Positions 16,149-26,400 of a DNA stretch of 64,000 nucleotides are shown here, one piece after another. The notes below the pieces were generated by a model that worked only from the letters and a program-made list of their open reading frames with translations, did no database searches and had not been told where the DNA came from. Location: assembly GCA_018267925.1 (NCBI GenBank), contig JAFDXO010000195.1:62001-126000 (forward strand). The letters are read 5' to 3'. Position numbers and translations under genes: made by a program. The stretch is from Bacteroidota bacterium. GTDB lineage: Bacteria; Bacteroidota; Bacteroidia; Chitinophagales; Chitinophagaceae. Position 1 is the first letter of the stretch. The number at the start of each line of letters is the position of its first letter.

Positions 16149-16624
16149 TGAAGTGATTTTCGAATTTGATTCAGTTGCTTTTTAAGTTTTCTAAGAGAAA
16201 GCTCAAGATTCACACGCTCTAAAGTTCGTTTTTTGTCTTCTTTAATTTTTGCTTTTGCTCCATTTAACTTATACCCTAACTGCTTTACCAAACGATATAT
16301 AGATCGAAGCTCAAAGATGTTTTCTACTGTGTATAGCCTATTTCCTTTGGCTGTTGTACGTACTTTAAGTTCAAACTCAATAGTCCAAAATCGGATTAAT
16401 GAAACGTTTGCATTAAAAAGAGTAGCAACTTCTCCAATACTATGATATTGTTTATCTGATTTCCAACCCTCTAAAACATCACCCTCAACGACTTTAAGCT
16501 TTTTTCGTGGCTTTTTGGCAATCGGAGCTGGAGCCTTTTGAATACGCTCTTTTTTTACCGGTTTAGGTGAATGAGGTATAATGTATTCCTCACCAAACAA
16601 TGTAAGGACAACCGTTGGCTGCAT
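16145..16624 (-). CDS. MerR family transcriptional regulator
   Basis: The 159-residue protein has a basic linker of about 55 residues, then a MerR-type winged helix: YHSIGEVATLFNANVSLIRFWTIEFE, then RLYTVENIFELRSIYRLVKQLGYKLNGAK. It ends in a coiled-coil helix (RVNLELSLRKLKKQLNQIRK). No effector domain or cysteine cluster is present, so the signal is unknown. This form is common in Bacteroidota. The frame opens at 16675, but the MQPTVVLTLFGEEY start at 16624 is the usual beginning. It is coupled to the thioredoxin-like gene. Confidence 0.88.
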   Translation of the reverse strand: MQPTVVLTLFGEEYIIPHSPKPVKKERIQKAPAPIAKKPRKKLKVVEGDVLEGWKSDKQYHSIGEVATLFNANVSLIRFWTIEFELKVRTTAKGNRLYTVENIFELRSIYRLVKQLGYKLNGAKAKIKEDKKRTLERVNLELSLRKLKKQLNQIRKSLQ

Positions 16625-16840
16625 TATGAAACAAAGTAAAATTATTTTTTGAAAACAGAGTGGGTCAGCAATCAAATTTAGCTTAAAATAGAATTACAAT
16701 TTGCTTTCGCAATAAAATATATTAACTTAGTAGCGCGTTATAGCTTTTTTAACAAGACATTTCGACATCAAATAACGTACATTGATGGAGTAGTCTTTGT
16801 TTTTAGCAAATTTATTTGATTTGAAAAAAATCACCGAACA

Positions 16841-17545
16841 ATGAAAAAAATCCTTCTATCATTTAGTCTTCTGACTATGGTTTTTACTGTATCTGCTCAG
16901 AAATTTGAAGTGGGCCTCAATGCCGGAGTGAGTACAACTTCAAAACCCCATAAAAGCTTATACAAGGGTGGTGATAATGTGTATAACTATGCTACAAATT
17001 TCAAGGTGCAGTACAATATAAATGAACGTTGGCAAATAGGTGGCGAATTAGGGCTTACCAAATGGCAAAGGAAAGACCAATGGGCATTAGATAACACCAA
17101 TAATCAAAGCTTGGGCAAGCAAGAAGTAAAATTGTTAATCGCTCAAAGTGCAACCAGTTTTTCATTACAAGCAAATCATGTAATTCCATTCTACGAACGG
17201 TATGAAGATTTTGTTCGTTCCGCAATTTACCTTGGTGTTTCTGCCGGAGCGGTGATTGTAGGCAATGATGGAAAAGTAAATTATAGTCGAGTGAATCCCA
17301 ATACACCGGCTGAATACACTTATGCCTCTCAATACAATTTTGAATCGGGTTTTGGCATGTTGCTTGGTTTCCAGATAGGGTATAGTTATTATTTCAACTC
17401 TCGATTAGGTATAAATTTAGATATTGCTCCTAAAGCTACTTGGGTACATACGAATGATGTTCGCCAAGGGGGAGCTAATAACTATTATAACCTTTGGTAT
17501 ATTCCTACAACCATCGGAATTCGTTACCGGCTTGGTTTTGAGTAA
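16841..17545 (+). CDS. Outer-membrane beta-barrel protein
   Basis: The 234-residue protein has a signal peptide (MKKILLSFSLLTMVFTVSAQ). Alternating amphipathic strands follow, with many Y, G and N residues, typical of a small eight- to ten-stranded outer-membrane barrel. It ends GIRYRLGFE, with a terminal aromatic near the C-terminus as expected for barrels. No specific function can be assigned. It is expressed alone, with 200-base gaps on each side. Confidence 0.7.
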   Translation: MKKILLSFSLLTMVFTVSAQKFEVGLNAGVSTTSKPHKSLYKGGDNVYNYATNFKVQYNINERWQIGGELGLTKWQRKDQWALDNTNNQSLGKQEVKLLIAQSATSFSLQANHVIPFYERYEDFVRSAIYLGVSAGAVIVGNDGKVNYSRVNPNTPAEYTYASQYNFESGFGMLLGFQIGYSYYFNSRLGINLDIAPKATWVHTNDVRQGGANNYYNLWYIPTTIGIRYRLGFE

Positions 17546-17760
17546 TTTTTTTATCCTTTTCTTGCATTAAGAGAAATGTTTTGGCCTTCTTAAAAAGGTT
17601 TTCATTTTTCTCTGTGCAATTTAGATGGCAACTGTTCATGAAATGGGGCATAGAAATTGATGTACAAAATACTTGAGCGTTCAGAGAAACAGTTCATTCA
17701 AATTTTGTTCTTCAACTGCGCGTAACTGGGCACATTGATTCACCAAAAATGTTCTTTGTT

Positions 17761-18672
17761 ATGAAAAGATTATGTTTTGCCTTAGTTTTTTTTCTGCTTT
17801 CTGGGCTATTTCAATCTTGCAAAACCACTGCTCAGCAAACAGTAATAACACCACCATCCGATACGGTAACTTATCAACAGTTTTATGATCAACTAAGTCC
17901 TTATGGGCGATGGATTGAATATCCGGGTTATGGCTATGTTTGGTCACCCAATGATGACGGCTTTATTCCTTATAGCTCAAACGGATATTGGGTATATACT
18001 AATTGGGGTTGGGGATGGAATAGCGGTTATACTTGGGGTTGGGCTCCATTTCACTATGGACGTTGGTTTTATGAAACCGGTTATGGTTGGTGTTGGGTTC
18101 CGGGATATAGTTGGGCACCTGCATGGGTGATGTGGCGAACCGGAGGCGAATATTATGGTTGGGCACCATTACCTCCGGGAATTGGTATTGGTGTATCGTT
18201 TGGAATACCTTATGAACATTGGTGTTTTGTTGATCACCGCTATTTAGGAGCGAGAAATTTTAGTACTTATTTACTTCCAGCCAATAGGATTGAAGCAGTG
18301 TATCATCAAACCACTATCATCAACAACATAAATATCACAGATAGACGTGTTTCCTTTGCGTCAGGACCTTCACGTACGGAAGTTGAAAAATATTCGGGAC
18401 AAACGATTCGTCCAATTTCCATTCGTGAAAACCATGCACCGCAAGGCAGCAGATTTGATGAAAATAAGAGCGAACTTCATTTATATCGTCCGGCTATTAC
18501 TCATACGCCGGTGCAAAGAGAAATACAGCCCCGTACCTCTACAAGATTTCAAGATATTCCACGCAACAATGGGCAAAGAGGTACATGGAGCGGAATGGAA
18601 CGTATAGAAAGAGAAACGCCCAGAATGAATTTTAATGAGGGAAGAGGCGGTGTTAGGCGTGGTGGGCGATAA
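17761..18672 (+). CDS. DUF6600-type lipoprotein rich in Trp, Tyr and Gly
   Basis: The 303-residue protein begins with a lipoprotein signal (LLSGLFQSC, lipidated cysteine about residue 20). It continues with a 100-residue block of W/Y/G-rich repeats such as YGRWIEYPGYGYVWSP, GWGWNSGYTWGWAPFHYGRW and APLPPGIGIGVSFG, matching DUF6600. The C-terminal third is polar, rich in R, N and Q, and probably disordered. Such proteins are thought to sit in the outer membrane facing the periplasm. Function is unknown. An ATG four codons upstream (17749) is also possible. Confidence 0.8.
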   Translation: MKRLCFALVFFLLSGLFQSCKTTAQQTVITPPSDTVTYQQFYDQLSPYGRWIEYPGYGYVWSPNDDGFIPYSSNGYWVYTNWGWGWNSGYTWGWAPFHYGRWFYETGYGWCWVPGYSWAPAWVMWRTGGEYYGWAPLPPGIGIGVSFGIPYEHWCFVDHRYLGARNFSTYLLPANRIEAVYHQTTIINNINITDRRVSFASGPSRTEVEKYSGQTIRPISIRENHAPQGSRFDENKSELHLYRPAITHTPVQREIQPRTSTRFQDIPRNNGQRGTWSGMERIERETPRMNFNEGRGGVRRGGR

Positions 18673-18680
18673 TCAGAAAA

Positions 18681-18715
18681 AAATAACTGTTGCTCAATTT
18701 GAACAACAGTTATTT
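18681..18715. terminator. Bidirectional terminator between convergent genes
   Basis: A perfect 12-bp stem, AAATAACTGTTG at 18681-18692 with CAACAGTTATTT at 18704-18715, has A residues before and T residues after. It can end transcription from both the DUF6600 gene and the aldehyde dehydrogenase gene. Confidence 0.85.
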
Positions 18716-18737
18716 TTTGTGTTAAAATAAAATAAGC

Positions 18738-20195
18738 TTATAGTTCAACACAAATGTTTTTTGGTTCCGTAAAAAAACGAAGAGCCTCCCAGCCACCTTC
18801 ACGACCTATACCGCTATTTTTAAAACCACCAAATGGCGTGCGAAGATCGCGAAGTAACCAACAATTTACCCAAATTATTCCACTATTTACATGAGCTGCC
18901 ATTCTATGAGCGCGAGTAAGATCTTGTGTCCAAATGGTAGCACTTAATCCATAGTCTGATGTGTTTGCCAGAGTCAAAGCCTCTGCTTCGTTTGAAAATC
19001 GTTGAAGCGTTACAACAGGACCAAAAATCTCTTCCATATTGGTTCGACAATTGGCATCCAACCCCTCGATAATAGTAGGTTCAATGAAAAAACCATTTGC
19101 ACAACGTCCTGTAAGGCGTACTGCATTTCCACCAAGTAATATTTTTCCGCCTTCTTGTTTTGCCAGTTCTATACAATCTAACACTTTATTAAAATGTAAT
19201 TCACTAACCACTGCACCTTGACGAGAAGAATCATCAAGCGGATCTCCTACAAAAAGTTTTTTAGCGCGACTAATAAATTCAGTTTTAAAACGATCGTAAA
19301 TGCTGTCTTCAATCAATATTCTTGAACCACATAGACAAATTTGCCCTTGGTTCGAAAATGAACTTTGCACAGTAGTACGGATCATCTTATCCCAATCACA
19401 ATCGGCAAAAATGATGTTTGGGTTTTTCCCCCCTAACTCAAGTGAAGTCTTTTTAAACATAGGAGCTGCAATAGCCGCAATATCTCGGCCTGCACGGGTG
19501 CTTCCTGTAAAGGAAACTGCTTTAATTTTCGGATGCTTTACGATTTCGCTACCACACGAAAGTCCGGTGCCATGAAGGATGTTGAGAACACCATCAGGCA
19601 AACCTGCTTTTTGGCATATATGCGCTAAAAGATAGCCGGTCATAGGTGTTACCTCGCTGGGCTTTGCTACAACGCAATTTCCAACAGCTAAGGCTGGTGC
19701 AATTTTCCAGGTAAATAAATACAAGGGTAAATTCCAAGGTGAAATACAGCCGACAATACCTATTGGTTGACGAAGGGTATAATTTATAGCTCGACCTTCC
19801 ATACTATGGCTGTCGGTACTAAAGTGCATTAATCCGGTAGCAAAGAATCGAAAATTACTAGAAGCACGAGGAATATCTACTTTTTTAGATAACCATAATG
19901 GTTTCCCGTTATCGTTTGTTTCGGCTAATGCAAGGGCATCTAAATTTTCGTCTATCAATTCAGCAATCCTATTCAGCACTTTAAACCTTTCTTCAGAAGG
20001 AGTATTACTCCAACCTGCAAAAGCTTGCTCTGCTGCTGCAACAGCCATTTCAACATCTTGTGCATCACTGTCGGGAATTTGGCTGTAAACCTCTCCAGTA
20101 GCAGGATTTACGTTGTTTAGATATTTGTTATTTTTCGGAGTACAAAATTTCCCTCCTATAAAATTGGCAATCATTGCCGGTGCCTGAAGATTCAT
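18738..20195 (-). CDS. Aldehyde dehydrogenase, 2-aminomuconate semialdehyde dehydrogenase-like (ALDH8A1 type)
   Basis: The 485-residue enzyme is an NAD(P)-dependent aldehyde dehydrogenase with PWNLPLYL, FTGSTRAGRDIA, the catalytic glutamate E253 in LELGGK, and the catalytic cysteine C287 in SNQGQICLCGSRI. The ICLC signature around the active cysteine resembles ALDH8A1 and bacterial 2-aminomuconic or 2-hydroxymuconic semialdehyde dehydrogenases. A role in the kynurenine branch of tryptophan degradation is therefore likely. It follows the flavin reductase-like gene by 51 bases in the same direction. The exact substrate is inferred from motif similarity only. Confidence 0.85.
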   Translation of the reverse strand: MNLQAPAMIANFIGGKFCTPKNNKYLNNVNPATGEVYSQIPDSDAQDVEMAVAAAEQAFAGWSNTPSEERFKVLNRIAELIDENLDALALAETNDNGKPLWLSKKVDIPRASSNFRFFATGLMHFSTDSHSMEGRAINYTLRQPIGIVGCISPWNLPLYLFTWKIAPALAVGNCVVAKPSEVTPMTGYLLAHICQKAGLPDGVLNILHGTGLSCGSEIVKHPKIKAVSFTGSTRAGRDIAAIAAPMFKKTSLELGGKNPNIIFADCDWDKMIRTTVQSSFSNQGQICLCGSRILIEDSIYDRFKTEFISRAKKLFVGDPLDDSSRQGAVVSELHFNKVLDCIELAKQEGGKILLGGNAVRLTGRCANGFFIEPTIIEGLDANCRTNMEEIFGPVVTLQRFSNEAEALTLANTSDYGLSATIWTQDLTRAHRMAAHVNSGIIWVNCWLLRDLRTPFGGFKNSGIGREGGWEALRFFTEPKNICVEL

Positions 20196-20246
20196 AAATA
20201 CAAAACTGAGTTTGGAAATAAAATCGAACTACTATTTTAAATTGAA

Positions 20247-21128
20247 TTAGCTTTCAGACAAGAGTACTTGCCATGCCTTTTCTACTTGTCCAATCTCTAA
20301 AAGTTCTTTAGCATAGTGATGTTTGGCATTTTGTTTTGCCGTCAAATTATCAGCAAATTCTTGAATGATTTGATTTAGGCGATCATCATACAAGACATCT
20401 CCGATAACCGGCACAAAGGTAGAGTTAGCCAACATGCCTAAGTTGTTTCCAGATAAAATGGAGCTATTACGAATAGCTTTGGGAAGAGCATCCATTCCTA
20501 TACCAAGTTGAATATTGGGTTTAGGCACTTCAAATACAGCATTTCCCGATGCACGACAATAAAAATCGCCACCCATTCGAGCAACAAGGTCTATTTTATG
20601 CGGATTTATTTTACCGTCTTCATCCAAGATTTTTTCATTTATATGAACACAAAGCACCTCACAAATAATCAGATTTCCGGCTCCACCTTCTTGCCCAGTT
20701 TCAACCACTTCATTCACTCTACATTCTATATTCACCGGCGATTCTTTTACCCGAAAAGGTTTTACCATATCTGAAGAAATGGGGGTAAACCCTGACTTTT
20801 CAAATTCATTTATACCTCGAGGATATTCACAGCTGGCAAGGCTGGTTTGCTGCACCATAGCATAATTCACCACGTTGATAACCACTTCTTTTGTTGCCTT
20901 TACGTTTTCTAATGTGTGCTTAATTGTGTTGTCGCGAACTCTTCTGGCAGGCGAAAAAATGCAAATGGGCGGTTTACTTCCAAAAACATTAAAAAAGCTG
21001 AAAGGAGAAAGATTGGGGTTGCCATTTTCATCCATTGTACTGGCAAAACAAATTGGTCGTGGGGCAATAGAACCTAATAAATAGCTGTGAAGCAAAGCTG
21101 TTTTAACCTCGCCGGGAACAATTTTCAT
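20247..21128 (-). CDS. Flavin reductase-like domain protein
   Basis: The 293-residue protein has a flavin reductase-like FMN-binding split barrel: LLGSIAPRPICFASTMDENGNPNLSPFSFFNVFGSKPPICIFSP near the N-terminus, and NVVNYAMVQQTSLASCEYPRGINEFEKSGF in the core. A C-terminal extension of about 90 residues follows, as in long bacterial members. Such proteins reduce or carry FMN for oxygenases or act as oxygenase-like enzymes. It probably forms a two-gene operon with the downstream aldehyde dehydrogenase. The frame opens at 21179, but MKIVPGEVKTALLH at 21128 is the natural start. Confidence 0.85.
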   Translation of the reverse strand: MKIVPGEVKTALLHSYLLGSIAPRPICFASTMDENGNPNLSPFSFFNVFGSKPPICIFSPARRVRDNTIKHTLENVKATKEVVINVVNYAMVQQTSLASCEYPRGINEFEKSGFTPISSDMVKPFRVKESPVNIECRVNEVVETGQEGGAGNLIICEVLCVHINEKILDEDGKINPHKIDLVARMGGDFYCRASGNAVFEVPKPNIQLGIGMDALPKAIRNSSILSGNNLGMLANSTFVPVIGDVLYDDRLNQIIQEFADNLTAKQNAKHHYAKELLEIGQVEKAWQVLLSES

Positions 21129-21272
21129 GTACACAAAAAATATTTCTTGGGTGCAAATTAAGGCATTTAGAGTGCCCAACTAAACCCTTATTGATTAGAA
21201 TTGCTTTTAGATGAATAGTTAACCTCAACCACGCAACTCGTATCTTCGCGCCAATTTTCAAAAAATACACTC

Positions 21273-22787
21273 ATGGATCGCAAAATTGAGTCTGCTTTGA
21301 TTTCTGTTTTTTATAAAGATGGTTTGGAGCCGGTTGTGCGTCAGCTGTATCACGAAGGGGCAACTATTTTTTCAACAGGAGGAACACAAGTGTTTATAGA
21401 GGAATTAGGTATTCCCTGCGTGCCGGTTGAAAGTGTTACAGGATATCCTTCGATCCTTGGAGGGCGGGTAAAGACATTGCATCCTAAAGTATTTGGTGGA
21501 ATCCTTGCTCGAAGAGAGTTTGAGGAAGATCAACAACATGTGAAGGAGTATGAAATTCCGTTGTTTGATTTAGTGATTGTGGATTTATATCCATTTGAAG
21601 AAACGGTTAAAAGCACGGATGAGGAGCAAAAAATCATTGAAAAAATTGATATTGGCGGACCATCCATGATTCGTGCTGCAGCCAAAAACTATAAAGACGT
21701 AGCTGTAATTTCATCAAAAAACGATTATGCTGAATTAGTACAACATTTAACTCAACAAAAAGGAGTACTAAATCTGGCACAGCGTAGAAGATTTGCAGCA
21801 AAAGCCTTTGATGTAGTAGCTCATTATGATGTAGCCATTGCTGCATATTTTAAAAATGATTTAGAAGAAAGCTCCTTTCAAATTTCATTGGGCAATAAAC
21901 AATCGTTACGTTATGGAGAAAACCCACATCAACCGGGAGCATTCTATGGATCGCTTGATGAATTATTTGAAAAGCTGAATGGCAAAGAACTTTCCTATAA
22001 TAATTTGGTGGATGTAGATGCCGCATGTCAAATCATTTCTGAATTTGATCAGCCGGTGTTTGCCATTATCAAGCACACGAATGTTTGTGGAATCGCTCTT
22101 GGCACAAGTGTTACAGATACTTGGGAAAAGGCATTGTCTGGTGATCCAGAAAGCGCGTTTGGCGGTGTATTGATTTCAAATCAAACAATTAACAAAGAGG
22201 TAGCTGAAAAAATAAATGAGCTTTTCTTTGAAGTGCTGATCGCTCCTGAATTTGAAGCCGATGCTTTGGCGTTGCTCAAAACTAAAAAGAATCGTATTTT
22301 ATTGAAACAAACTCAAACTTTTGTTCCTAATCAGGAATATAAGCGCATCTTAAATGGTGCATTGGTGCAAGAATCGGACACCCTCAACTTTGCTGAATGG
22401 AAAGAGCAAGGTGCACGCGAATGCACATCTGCAGAAAGAGAAAATTTATTATTTGCCAATCTTGTCTGCAAGCATTTAAAATCAAATGCCATAGCATTAG
22501 TTAAAGACAAAACGTTGATAGGAAAAGGTTGTGGGCAAACAAGCAGAATTGATGCCCTGCGTCACGCCTTAGAAAAAGCAAAGCAATTTGGCTTTGATTT
22601 AAAAGATGCCGTATTGGCTTCTGATGCCTTTTTCCCTTTTGATGATTGTGCGAAGATGGCACATCAGGCAGGTATTTCAGCTATTATTCAACCGGGAGGA
22701 TCTGTTCGAGATAATGATACTATTTCTTATTGTAAAGATAATGGCATTGCTTTAGTCCTTACCGGTGTAAGGCATTTTAAACATTAA
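21273..22787 (+). CDS. purH: Bifunctional AICAR formyltransferase / IMP cyclohydrolase
   Basis: The 504-residue protein is PurH, performing the last two steps of IMP synthesis. The N-terminal IMP cyclohydrolase (MGS-like) domain shows ALISVFYKDGLEP, FSTGGT and GGRVKTLHPKVFGGILARR. The C-terminal AICAR transformylase has LRYGENPHQPG, the catalytic KHTNVCGIALG and DPESAFGG, and DAFFPFDDCAKMAHQAGISAIIQPGGSVRD near the end. Length and domain order are normal. It stands alone, divergent from the flavin reductase operon, with TATCTTCG at 21241, a one-mismatch -7 box, upstream. Confidence 0.97.
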   Translation: MDRKIESALISVFYKDGLEPVVRQLYHEGATIFSTGGTQVFIEELGIPCVPVESVTGYPSILGGRVKTLHPKVFGGILARREFEEDQQHVKEYEIPLFDLVIVDLYPFEETVKSTDEEQKIIEKIDIGGPSMIRAAAKNYKDVAVISSKNDYAELVQHLTQQKGVLNLAQRRRFAAKAFDVVAHYDVAIAAYFKNDLEESSFQISLGNKQSLRYGENPHQPGAFYGSLDELFEKLNGKELSYNNLVDVDAACQIISEFDQPVFAIIKHTNVCGIALGTSVTDTWEKALSGDPESAFGGVLISNQTINKEVAEKINELFFEVLIAPEFEADALALLKTKKNRILLKQTQTFVPNQEYKRILNGALVQESDTLNFAEWKEQGARECTSAERENLLFANLVCKHLKSNAIALVKDKTLIGKGCGQTSRIDALRHALEKAKQFGFDLKDAVLASDAFFPFDDCAKMAHQAGISAIIQPGGSVRDNDTISYCKDNGIALVLTGVRHFKH

Positions 22788-22853
22788 TTGTAGAAAGACA
22801 AGAATTAAAATCTCTTTGTTTCTACATCGTTGCAGCTTATTTTGTGCTTATTC

Positions 22854-23411
22854 ATGCTCAAGCTATCTGTTGACGAACAATTACATTTGCGAACTTACAC
22901 AATAGATGATGCACCGGCATTGTTTAGTGTTATCAATGAAAACCGTGCTCACCTTCGTCGTTGGTTTTATTGGGTAGATAGTACAACTAAAGAAAAACAT
23001 TCCTTGGCATTTATTCAACAAGCTCAGGCAGCATTAGATGCTCAAGAGGGTATGGCTTTAGGCATTTTTCACCATAACACCTTGATAGGAGGTGTTGGGA
23101 TGCTTGAGTGGAAAACGAACTTAAAAAAAGCACAAGTGGGCTATTGGATTGCCAAGCCTTTTGAAGGAAAAGGCATTGTCTTTCGTTGCCTTAAAGTGTT
23201 TATTTCATACTTATTCCAATCATTAGATTTAAACAAAATTGAAATCCATTTTATTGCTGAAAACGATAGAAGTGCCGCAGTAGCACAACGCATTGGTGCT
23301 CGGATTGAAGGTGTTTTGCGTGAAAGTTATTGGATGAACGGACGTTTGGAAGATTTAGTTATTGCCGGTATCTTAAAAAGAGAATGGACAAATAATTTAC
23401 TCTTAAAATAA
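22854..23411 (+). CDS. GNAT acetyltransferase, RimJ/RimL type
   Basis: The 185-residue protein is a GNAT N-acetyltransferase of the RimJ/RimL subgroup. It shows LHLRTYTIDDAPALFSVINENRAHLRRWFYWVD at the N-terminus, then IGGVGMLEWKTNLKKAQVGYWIAKPFEGKGIVFRCLKVFISY, which holds the acetyl-CoA loop. The C-terminus has KIEIHFIAENDRSAAVAQRIGARIEGVLRESYW. The target, ribosomal protein or small molecule, cannot be told. The frame opens with TTG at 22830, but ATG 22854 fits the family. A hairpin with an 8-bp stem (22789-22826) without a T run separates it from purH. Confidence 0.88.
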   Translation: MLKLSVDEQLHLRTYTIDDAPALFSVINENRAHLRRWFYWVDSTTKEKHSLAFIQQAQAALDAQEGMALGIFHHNTLIGGVGMLEWKTNLKKAQVGYWIAKPFEGKGIVFRCLKVFISYLFQSLDLNKIEIHFIAENDRSAAVAQRIGARIEGVLRESYWMNGRLEDLVIAGILKREWTNNLLLK

Positions 23412-23481
23412 AAAAATCGAAAAAAAGGATTTAATTTACAATCGCTCATCACTATCTGTTTTTCTTTTTACATTAAAGAAT

Positions 23482-26400
23482 ATGAATAGAGCTTTTGCGC
23501 AATCTCTGATAGTGATTGTGTTCTTTTGGATGGGAGAATCTCTCAACGTTTCAGCACAAACCATATTATTAAACTCAGGTAAAGACACGACACTTCCATG
23601 TGGTGTAAATTGTTTAAATCTTTCAGCAACGCTGAGTAATATTAGCAATTCTACATCCTATACTCTTGACAGCTCCTTACCTTATTCAGGACACTATGCT
23701 TATACTGGGGGAAGCACAACCGGTATTCCGATTATTGATGATAAATTTAGTAGCCTGATAAACTTACCTTTTAGTTTTTGTTTTTATGGTGTAAACTATT
23801 CCCAAATAGTAATTAGCACGAATGGACACATCAGCTTTGATGTTACAAAAGCAAATCAAACATCTTATTGGGGAGTTTCGCCTACAATTCCCACTTCAAC
23901 GACGAGTTCTTATGGAACTTATTATGAACCCCCCAGCATTTTGCCTGCTTTCCATGATTTATACAATCCGGTTGGTGGTGTTATAAATTATTTTACATCC
24001 GGTACAGCACCAACAAGAAAATTTATTGTGAATTGGAGTCAAGTACCTCAATATAGTTGTACAACAACCTATTCCACTTTTCAATTAGTTCTTTACGAAG
24101 GAACCAATGTGATTGAGTTTTATCTTCAGGATAAGCCTTTTTGCAGCGCAAGTACCAGTAATGGGAAAGCAATTTGTGGTATTTTTGGAAGCAGCACTCA
24201 AGCTTATGCTGTACCCGGAAAAAATGCAACTCAATGGGGTAGTACGGGAATGAATAAAGCATATCGGTTTACTCCATCCGGCACCTCACCAACTGTTCAA
24301 TTATTATCAGCAACGGGTTCAACAATCGCTACTGCTGCTACATCGCTTGTTTCGGGAAACCCCTCATTATTAACTGCAACCTTTCCTAATGTTTGTCTAA
24401 CAACGGATAGCGCATATTATATTGCTAAGGTCGTTTATGCTTGTTCTAATCTATCAGTATCAGACACAATAAAAGTTAAGCGATTACCCGTTCCTCCATC
24501 ACCTACCAAAACCTCACCGGTAAATTATTGTCAATTTGACATTGCTGTACCTCTTTCGGCTACTGGACAAAATATTTTGTGGTACACAACAGCAACGGGT
24601 GGTACAGGCTCATCTACTACTCCAACACCCACAACCACAAACGTAGGGACACAAAAATTTTATCTGACTCAAACAATCAATGGTTGTGAAAGCAATCGAG
24701 ATTCTATTGTGGTAAATATTGCACCTAAGCCTATCCCAAATGCCACAAGCAATAGTCCGGTTTGTCAAGGAGATACTCTAAAGTTGTTTTCTACACCATT
24801 TTCCGGTGCATCTTACACATGGATTGGACCCAATGCTTTTACTTCTGCTTTATCAAGCCCAATTATTTTAAATGCTCAGCCAAATCAATCCGGAACGTAT
24901 AAAATAACAACTACCATTGGAAATTGTAGTACATCAGATTCTTTAATTGCGCTCATTAATCCTAAGCCAGTAATTACAACAGTTATAGGAACTAATCCAA
25001 CAAGTTGTGGTGGAAATAATGGTACGATTACTATTTCAGGTCTTACAACCGGCACAACTTATACTGTTAATTATACCAAAAATAGCATACCACAAGGACC
25101 TATTACGTTTGTTGCCTCAGCAGGCACAATAATACTTCCCGGATTAACCGCCGGAACTTATGCGAACATTTCAGTAACCCTAAATGGATGCACAACTCAA
25201 TATGCAAATTCGATTGCCTTGACAGATCCCAGTGCACCTCTGCCACCTATCGTTTCTAATAATGGACCTTTGTGTGCCGGTTCTACATTGAATCTTAATG
25301 CTCTGCCAGTTAGTAATGCTACTTATTCTTGGTCAGGACCAAATGGTTTTTCTTCGTTAATTCAAAACCCATCCATTACAAACGCACAAGTGGTGAATGC
25401 AGGCGTTTATTCTGTAAGTATTACTGTAAATAACTGTACATCCAGTGGAGCAACCACCACAGTGATCGTAAATCCAGTACCAACTATTACAGGATTAATT
25501 GGGGTAAACCCTTCCACTTGTTTGGGAGCAAATGGCAGTATTCAGTTGTCCGGATTATTGCCCAATAGTACTTATACAATTCAATATTCAAAAAATGGAA
25601 TTGCTCAAACCCCGATTGTTGTTATATCTAATGCTTCCGGAATAGCCACAATTGCTAATTTAACTGCCGGAACCTTTACTTCCATTACTGCAACAGCAAA
25701 CAATTGTACATCTACATCGGTTGGCCCAGTAACTTTAGTAGATCCATTACCACCTAATGCTCCTATCTTAATGAGCAATAGCCCTATTTGTGTAGGAGAC
25801 ACACTAAGGTTGAATGCAACTGCTTCAGCAGGAGTAAACTATTCTTGGACAGGACCTAATAGCTTTTCTTCTAATTTACAAAACCCAATAATTCCAAATG
25901 CCACCATATTGACTGCCGGAACTTATAGTGCTTATGTCACTGCTAATAATTGCACGTCTTCTTTAGCTTCCATTGTCATAGTAGTTCATCTAATTCCAGC
26001 TACGCCAATCATTTCAACTAATTCACCTTTGTGTGAAGGCAACACCTTAACGTTAAATGCCAATAATGTTTCTGGTGCCGGTTATACTTGGATCGGTCCA
26101 AATAATTTTTCAAGCATTAATCAAAACCCAACGATAGTTTCCGCCACAACGGCAGCTGGTGGAACATACACGCTTACGACAGTAGTAAATGGTTGTACCT
26201 CTTTACCTGCAACCACCCTTGTTGTAGTTCATCCCAAACCTGTTATTACTTCTATTACTTTTACAGATCCTACTACTTGTGGAGGAAACGATGGAAGCAT
26301 CACGATTTTGGGACTATCTAATAGTACAACATATACCATCAACTATCAAAAAAATGGCATTGCAACCACCCTTACAGCTACTTCAAGTGCAACAGGAACA

